Shown here in pieces: positions 6,308-9,240 of a DNA stretch of 9,240 nt; positions within the stretch are counted from its first letter, which is position 1, and each line of letters begins with the position of its first letter. This stretch comes from Hyphomicrobiales bacterium (lineage in GTDB: Bacteria; Pseudomonadota; Alphaproteobacteria; Rhizobiales; Aestuariivirgaceae). The translations under genes and the position numbers were made by a program. The notes under the pieces are model-generated. The model was given only the letters and a program-made list of their open reading frames with translations. It was not told the DNA's origin and ran no database searches. Location of the stretch: the NCBI GenBank assembly GCA_003151375.1, contig PLXI01000159.1, positions 5,370-14,609 of the forward strand. Direction: 5' to 3'.

Positions 6308-7222
6308 ATGCCCATTCGCGAATGTGACCCTTGGCGGTATCAGTATTTTGAGCACGTTATCTGCCCGGATGACGTGATAATACCGACCGATGACCCTGAT
6401 TGCTGGTCGCTGTTTCCCCAACAGCGGTGGGTTTACAACAAACTTTTAATTGCCGAGAGCCAGGGCCTGCCTTGTGGACCGCATGGGGTTTTGCCGCATC
6501 AGTTTCCGGTTTTCTCCAAACCTATTGTCAATCTTAAAGGTATGGGAACGGCCAGTCGGGTGATCAGCGATGTGCATGCAATGGCAGAACATGAACAGGC
6601 TGGCCATATGTGGATGCAACTTTTGGTGGGGGAGCATGTTTCAACCGATTGTGCTGTGTTGAACGGCGAGGTGTGTTGGACGCGCCACTCAACAGGCTCA
6701 ATTGGCCCGGGCGGAACTTTCACGAGCTGGATGATAGAAGCGGCGCGAAAGCCCGCTTTAGAAAAGATGCTGGCAGATTGGGTGAAGCGCTTCATGGGCA
6801 ACTATTGTGGAATGATGAATTTTGAAACCATTGATGGCCGCATCATTGAAACCCACCTCAGATTTGCCGACCAGTGGTGTGACCTCTATGGCGATGGTTG
6901 GTTAGAAGCATTGGTTAGGCTTTATGCCGAGCAGCACTGGGACTTCGACGACGGTGCACGCAAAGCTGGCTATTCCATTCCACTATTTGCTCAACATGGC
7001 ACAAGGTTTAAGCATCCACCCGCTGCGGTTCAGGCGCAAATTCGTTCTATGCCGCAGGTTAAAAGTTTGCAGATCACTTTTCATGAAGAAATCGAGGCAG
7101 ATGCCCACGCCATGCCGCCAGGTGGGTTTCGTTTGGCGGTGATTAACGCAACCGATCTTCGGGCCGGGCTTTTAGCGCGTGATGAATTGGCGCGCGCATT
7201 TCCTTCTGGCGTGATGATTTAA
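6308..7222 (+). CDS. Uncharacterised protein, probably a diverged ATP-grasp enzyme
   Basis: I do not recognise a named family for this 304-residue cytoplasmic protein. Its order of motifs follows the ATP-grasp fold: YNKLLIAESQGLPCGPHG (43-60) resembles the conserved lysine plus G-[IL]-P segment opening the fold; FPVFSKPIVNLKGMG (66-80) resembles the second ATP lysine (K71) and the glycine-rich loop; LLVGEHVSTDCAVLNGEV (105-122) resembles the GxE-x-S-x-D strand; and GMMNFETIDGRIIETHLRF (168-186) resembles the metal-binding end, with E173, E181 and R185 placed as in E-x-N-P-R but H183 in the Asn position. After that comes ADQWCDLYGDGWLEALVRLY (187-206) and a C-terminal part of about 95 residues with no recognised domain. 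An in-frame TAA at 6299-6301 fixes the start at 6308 or later; no ribosome binding site is visible. It is convergent with the MBL gene. ATP-grasp membership is inference. Confidence 0.85.
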   Translation: MPIRECDPWRYQYFEHVICPDDVIIPTDDPDCWSLFPQQRWVYNKLLIAESQGLPCGPHGVLPHQFPVFSKPIVNLKGMGTASRVISDVHAMAEHEQAGHMWMQLLVGEHVSTDCAVLNGEVCWTRHSTGSIGPGGTFTSWMIEAARKPALEKMLADWVKRFMGNYCGMMNFETIDGRIIETHLRFADQWCDLYGDGWLEALVRLYAEQHWDFDDGARKAGYSIPLFAQHGTRFKHPPAAVQAQIRSMPQVKSLQITFHEEIEADAHAMPPGGFRLAVINATDLRAGLLARDELARAFPSGVMI

Positions 7223-7228
7223 AACCCT

Positions 7229-8179
7229 TCATTTTATCCAAAGTGTTTCGCCAATATCGGCCACAACAAAATCCTCGCGTGTGAGATGTGTGGCGCCAAG
7301 TGCTTGATCAAGTGCCATCACGGGTGCGCCTATCGCCTCATCGGTGAGCTGCACTGTGCCATGGTGAATGGCCATGCTTTGCTGAGAACCGAGTAGTTGA
7401 TGAGCCATAACGGCTTCTTGCGGATTCATGTGTTGTGGTGCCATGAACCAACGCGGCTCATAAGCGCCGATAGGCAAAAGCGAGAGGCGAGATGAGCCGA
7501 ATAGACGTTTGGCTTCGCGGAAGGTTTCACCGGTGCCAAAACCCGTGTCAGCACCAAAATAGATGTTGCCGCTTTCAGTCTCGATCATAAACGCGGCCCA
7601 CAGGCTTTTATTGGTGTCTGAAAGGCTACGCTTAGACCAATGCAAAGCGGGCAAGGCGGTGATTTTTACGTGCTGGTGGACATAGGTCTCATGCCAATCA
7701 AGCTCTGCAACATCATGGCCTTTAGCGTGATGGCCATTGCCCAAGGGTGTTAGAAGTTTGGCTTTGTGCGCACGCGCCAGACTTTTTAGGGCAGGCTTAT
7801 CCATATGATCATAGTGGCTGTGGCTGAGCAGAATTACGTCAATCGGCGGCAAATTGTTTAAGGCAAGGCCGGGCGCTCGCACCCGGGCAGGGCCAATTAA
7901 CTGCGATGGGCTGGCGCGCTTGGAGAAAAACGGATCAGTTAGGATGTTCAATTCCGCCGTTTGAATGAGAACCGTGGAATGGCCGATCCATGTGACGGCC
8001 ATATCTTTGCCCGTCACGCGCTTTGGTGGAGCAGCATAAGATTTGTTGGGTACAAAACGCGGCCATTTCTGGCGGCTGCCACTCATCTGCCATTTCAAGA
8101 TTTCTTTAGGCGTTGCTTGGCTGCGCTGCTCAGGCAATAAATAGCGACCATCGATCTTGTGATATTTTATAAGGCTCAT
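7229..8179 (-). CDS. MBL-fold metallohydrolase, NAPE-PLD/RomA-like
   Basis: Metallo-beta-lactamase-fold hydrolase, 316 residues from ATG at 8179. The signature is SHSHYDHMD (119-127; H-x-H-x-D-H), with further metal ligands H180 in ALHWSKR, D211 in GADTGFG and H272/H273 in AIHHGT. WIGHSTVLIQ (64-73), LTDPFFSKRASP (80-91), ELDWHE (159-164), PIGAYEPRWFM (236-246) and HMNPQEAV (250-257) are the typical blocks of the branch holding mammalian NAPE-phospholipase D and bacterial RomA-like proteins, so a phosphodiester or lipid-related substrate is possible but not shown. The N-terminus has no signal peptide or lipobox. A GTG at 8185 is an alternative start; neither start has a clear ribosome binding site. 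It converges on the ATP-grasp-like gene with a 6-nt gap and is divergent from the transaminase gene. Confidence 0.93.
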   Translation of the reverse strand: MSLIKYHKIDGRYLLPEQRSQATPKEILKWQMSGSRQKWPRFVPNKSYAAPPKRVTGKDMAVTWIGHSTVLIQTAELNILTDPFFSKRASPSQLIGPARVRAPGLALNNLPPIDVILLSHSHYDHMDKPALKSLARAHKAKLLTPLGNGHHAKGHDVAELDWHETYVHQHVKITALPALHWSKRSLSDTNKSLWAAFMIETESGNIYFGADTGFGTGETFREAKRLFGSSRLSLLPIGAYEPRWFMAPQHMNPQEAVMAHQLLGSQQSMAIHHGTVQLTDEAIGAPVMALDQALGATHLTREDFVVADIGETLWIK

Positions 8180-8215
8180 GGTCACTAGATAGGTTTTCGC
8201 TCATGATTTTACCAT

Positions 8216-8232
8216 CCCTTGCTTTGCAAGGG
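8216..8232. repeat. Perfect 7-bp inverted repeat in a divergent promoter region
   Basis: CCCTTGC (8216-8222) and GCAAGGG (8226-8232) are exact reverse complements around TTT. The element sits in the 97-nt gap between the divergent MBL and transaminase genes, 37 nt from one start and 44 nt from the other. No T-run follows on either strand, and both genes point away from it, so a terminator makes little sense; an operator is more likely. Confidence 0.5.
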
Positions 8233-8252
8233 CTTGGCGGATTAAACATAAA
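8224..8252 (+). promoter_or_regulatory. Possible promoter of the transaminase gene
   Basis: TTGCAA (8224-8229) and CATAAA (8247-8252) with a 17-nt spacer each match the sigma-70 consensus at four of six positions. The -35 box would lie within the right arm of the inverted repeat at 8216-8232, so a protein bound there would block it. The 5' leader would be short, about 18 nt, and would contain AAGGA at 8265-8269. Matches are weak. Confidence 0.3.
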
Positions 8253-8276
8253 GCAATCACAACCAAGGATTTAAAA

Positions 8277-9122
8277 ATGAGCCGCATTGTCTATGTAAAC
8301 GGAAACTTCGTGCCGGAAAGCGAAGCAAAGGTTTCGATTTTTGATCGCGGCTTTTTGTTCGCCGATGGGGTTTATGAAGTCACCCCGGTGGTGAAGGGCA
8401 AGCTAGTTGATTATGATGCGCTTGTGGTGCGGCTTGATCGTTCATTGGGTGAACTTAAAATGTCTTGGCCGTGCACCAAGACTGAACTGCGCCAGATGCA
8501 CGAAGAACTCATCAAACAAAACAAACTGGATGAGGGCATTATCTATATGCAGGTGACGCGCGGGGTGGCTGACCGGATGTTCAACTTCCCCAAGGATATT
8601 AAATCTACGCTGGTGGCCTTCCCGCAAGTGATGAAGCTAGTCGATAATCCAAACGCCAAAACGGGTGTTAAAGTTGTGACCACTCCTGATCTGCGCTGGG
8701 CCAGGCGCGATATTAAAACTGTGATGTTGTTGCCGCCGTGCTTGGGCAAAGAAGAGGCGTATCAAAAAGGCGCCGCCGAAGCCTGGATGGTTGAGGATGG
8801 CAAAGTAACCGAGGGTACGTCTTCCAATGCCTATATCGTCAAAGATAATAAGATCATCACGCGTCCAATTTCAAATAGCATTCTGAACGGGTGCACGCGC
8901 CGCGCTCTGTTCCGCATGGCCAAAGAACATCAGGTCGAAATTGAAGAACGTTTGTTCACGCCAGAAGAGGCTTATGCTGCTGATGAAGCCTTTCTGACTT
9001 CTGCCTCGCAGTTTGTGATGCCGATCACGGAGATTGACGGCAAGCGCATCGGCGGTGGGCAAGTTGGGCCAGTGGTGCGCAAAATGCGTGAGCTGTTTTT
9101 GGAAGAAGCACAAAAGGGCTAA
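8277..9122 (+). CDS. dat: D-amino-acid transaminase (class IV, PLP)
   Basis: Fold-type IV PLP enzyme that moves an amino group between a D-amino acid and a 2-oxo acid, such as D-alanine and 2-oxoglutarate, supplying D-glutamate or D-alanine for peptidoglycan. The 281 residues match the usual length. Visible: VNGNFVPESEAKVSIFDRGFLFADGVYE (7-34), QVTRGVADRMFNFP (92-105), catalytic K147 in RRDIKTVMLLP, the LGKEEAYQKGAAEAWM block (156-171), E179 in TEGTSSN (contacts the PLP ring nitrogen) and the phosphate-binding segment ISNSILNGCTRRAL (198-211). The carboxylate-binding R-x-H of Bacillus Dat reads R100-M-F102 here. Class IV also holds branched-chain transaminases and ADC lyase; the FDRGFLFADGVYE and TRGVADR motifs favour Dat. 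AAGGA at 8265-8269, 7 nt before the ATG, supports the start. Confidence 0.9.
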   Translation: MSRIVYVNGNFVPESEAKVSIFDRGFLFADGVYEVTPVVKGKLVDYDALVVRLDRSLGELKMSWPCTKTELRQMHEELIKQNKLDEGIIYMQVTRGVADRMFNFPKDIKSTLVAFPQVMKLVDNPNAKTGVKVVTTPDLRWARRDIKTVMLLPPCLGKEEAYQKGAAEAWMVEDGKVTEGTSSNAYIVKDNKIITRPISNSILNGCTRRALFRMAKEHQVEIEERLFTPEEAYAADEAFLTSASQFVMPITEIDGKRIGGGQVGPVVRKMRELFLEEAQKG

Positions 9123-9151
9123 AGCCCGATTTGCTGAATGCCATTGGCTTT
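9121..9151 (+). other. Weak hairpin after the transaminase gene
   Basis: AAAGCC (9121-9126) and GGCTTT (9146-9151) can pair into a 6-bp stem around a 19-nt loop in the gap between the transaminase and the acyl-CoA synthetase genes. There is no U-tract beyond the stem's own T's, so at best this is a poor terminator and read-through into the next gene is plausible. Confidence 0.2.
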
Positions 9152-9193
9152 GTTAGTCTGATCCCAAAATAAAAATAAAGGGGAGAAATGGCC

Positions 9194-9240
9194 ATGCAAG
9201 GTTTGATGATGCATATGCCGCTGACGGTGACGTCAATCTT
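9194..9240 (+). CDS. Start of a probable AMP-binding acyl-CoA synthetase (partial)
   Basis: Open reading frame running off the right edge; only about 15 residues are visible, MQGLMMHMPLTVTSI followed by a partial codon. M-x-GLMM-x-MPL is the usual N-terminus of a group of AMP-forming acyl-CoA synthetases/fatty-acid CoA ligases common in proteobacteria (the 3-methylthiopropionyl-CoA ligase/long-chain ligase type). AGGGGAG (9179-9185) is a good ribosome binding site 8 nt before ATG 9194; the ATG at 9188 is only 2 nt after it and therefore less likely. The family call rests on this short stretch from memory and needs the rest of the gene. It follows the transaminase gene by 71 nt on the same strand. 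Confidence 0.6.
   Translation, partial: MQGLMMHMPLTVTSI

Noticed and set aside
7223..7228. Terminator between the convergent ATP-grasp-like and MBL genes.
   Set aside because: Only 6 nt separate them and I found no stem-loop with a T-run around 7200-7260 on either strand.
1..9240. Mobile element, defence island, CRISPR array, tRNA or rRNA.
   Set aside because: No transposase, integrase, direct-repeat array or tRNA cloverleaf was seen; gene content is metabolic and housekeeping throughout.

Overview
The window reads as a chromosomal stretch of an alphaproteobacterium. The GC content is moderate and the genes are tightly packed on both strands. The protein types fit that placement: an IbpA-like small heat-shock protein, a De Ley-Doudoroff-type sugar-acid operon, a D-amino-acid transaminase of the alphaproteobacterial kind and the start of a probable acyl-CoA synthetase. 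No phage, IS, plasmid, CRISPR or RNA gene was seen. The taxonomic call is inference from protein resemblance only.

Layout. At 50-496 (+) lies an ibpA/hsp20 gene with a good intrinsic terminator (514-541) that runs into the 3' end of a convergent MFS transporter gene (504-1688, -). The minus strand then carries, in transcription order from right to left, a flavodoxin-fold NAD(P)H-dependent oxidoreductase (5022-6101), an SMP-30-type sugar lactonase (4046-4957), 2-dehydro-3-deoxygalactonokinase dgoK (3159-4049), 2-dehydro-3-deoxy-6-phosphogalactonate aldolase dgoA (2536-3162), an SDR oxidoreductase (1741-2478) and finally the MFS gene. The lactonase-dgoK-dgoA joints are both 4-nt ATGA overlaps, so these three are almost certainly one translationally coupled operon. 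The SDR and MFS genes follow after short gaps of 57 and 52 nt.

Together the minus-strand block can hydrolyse an aldonolactone (lactonase), phosphorylate 2-dehydro-3-deoxy-galactonate (DgoK) and cleave the product to pyruvate and glyceraldehyde-3-phosphate (DgoA). The SDR may supply the sugar dehydrogenase step and the MFS protein uptake or efflux. The galactonate dehydratase step is not in the window.

The right half holds three less-connected genes. A conserved-looking protein of unknown function (6308-7222, +) resembles a diverged ATP-grasp enzyme. An MBL-fold hydrolase of the NAPE-PLD/RomA type (7229-8179, -) is convergent with it. A D-amino-acid transaminase (8277-9122, +) is divergent from the hydrolase, across a gap with a perfect 7-bp inverted repeat. 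The window ends 47 bases into a probable AMP-binding acyl-CoA synthetase gene (from 9194).

No intergenic stretch exceeds 200 nt. The most interesting item is the ATP-grasp-like protein, followed by the cysteine cluster in the flavodoxin-fold enzyme and several perfect inverted repeats between genes. I did not find a clearly new multi-gene system.
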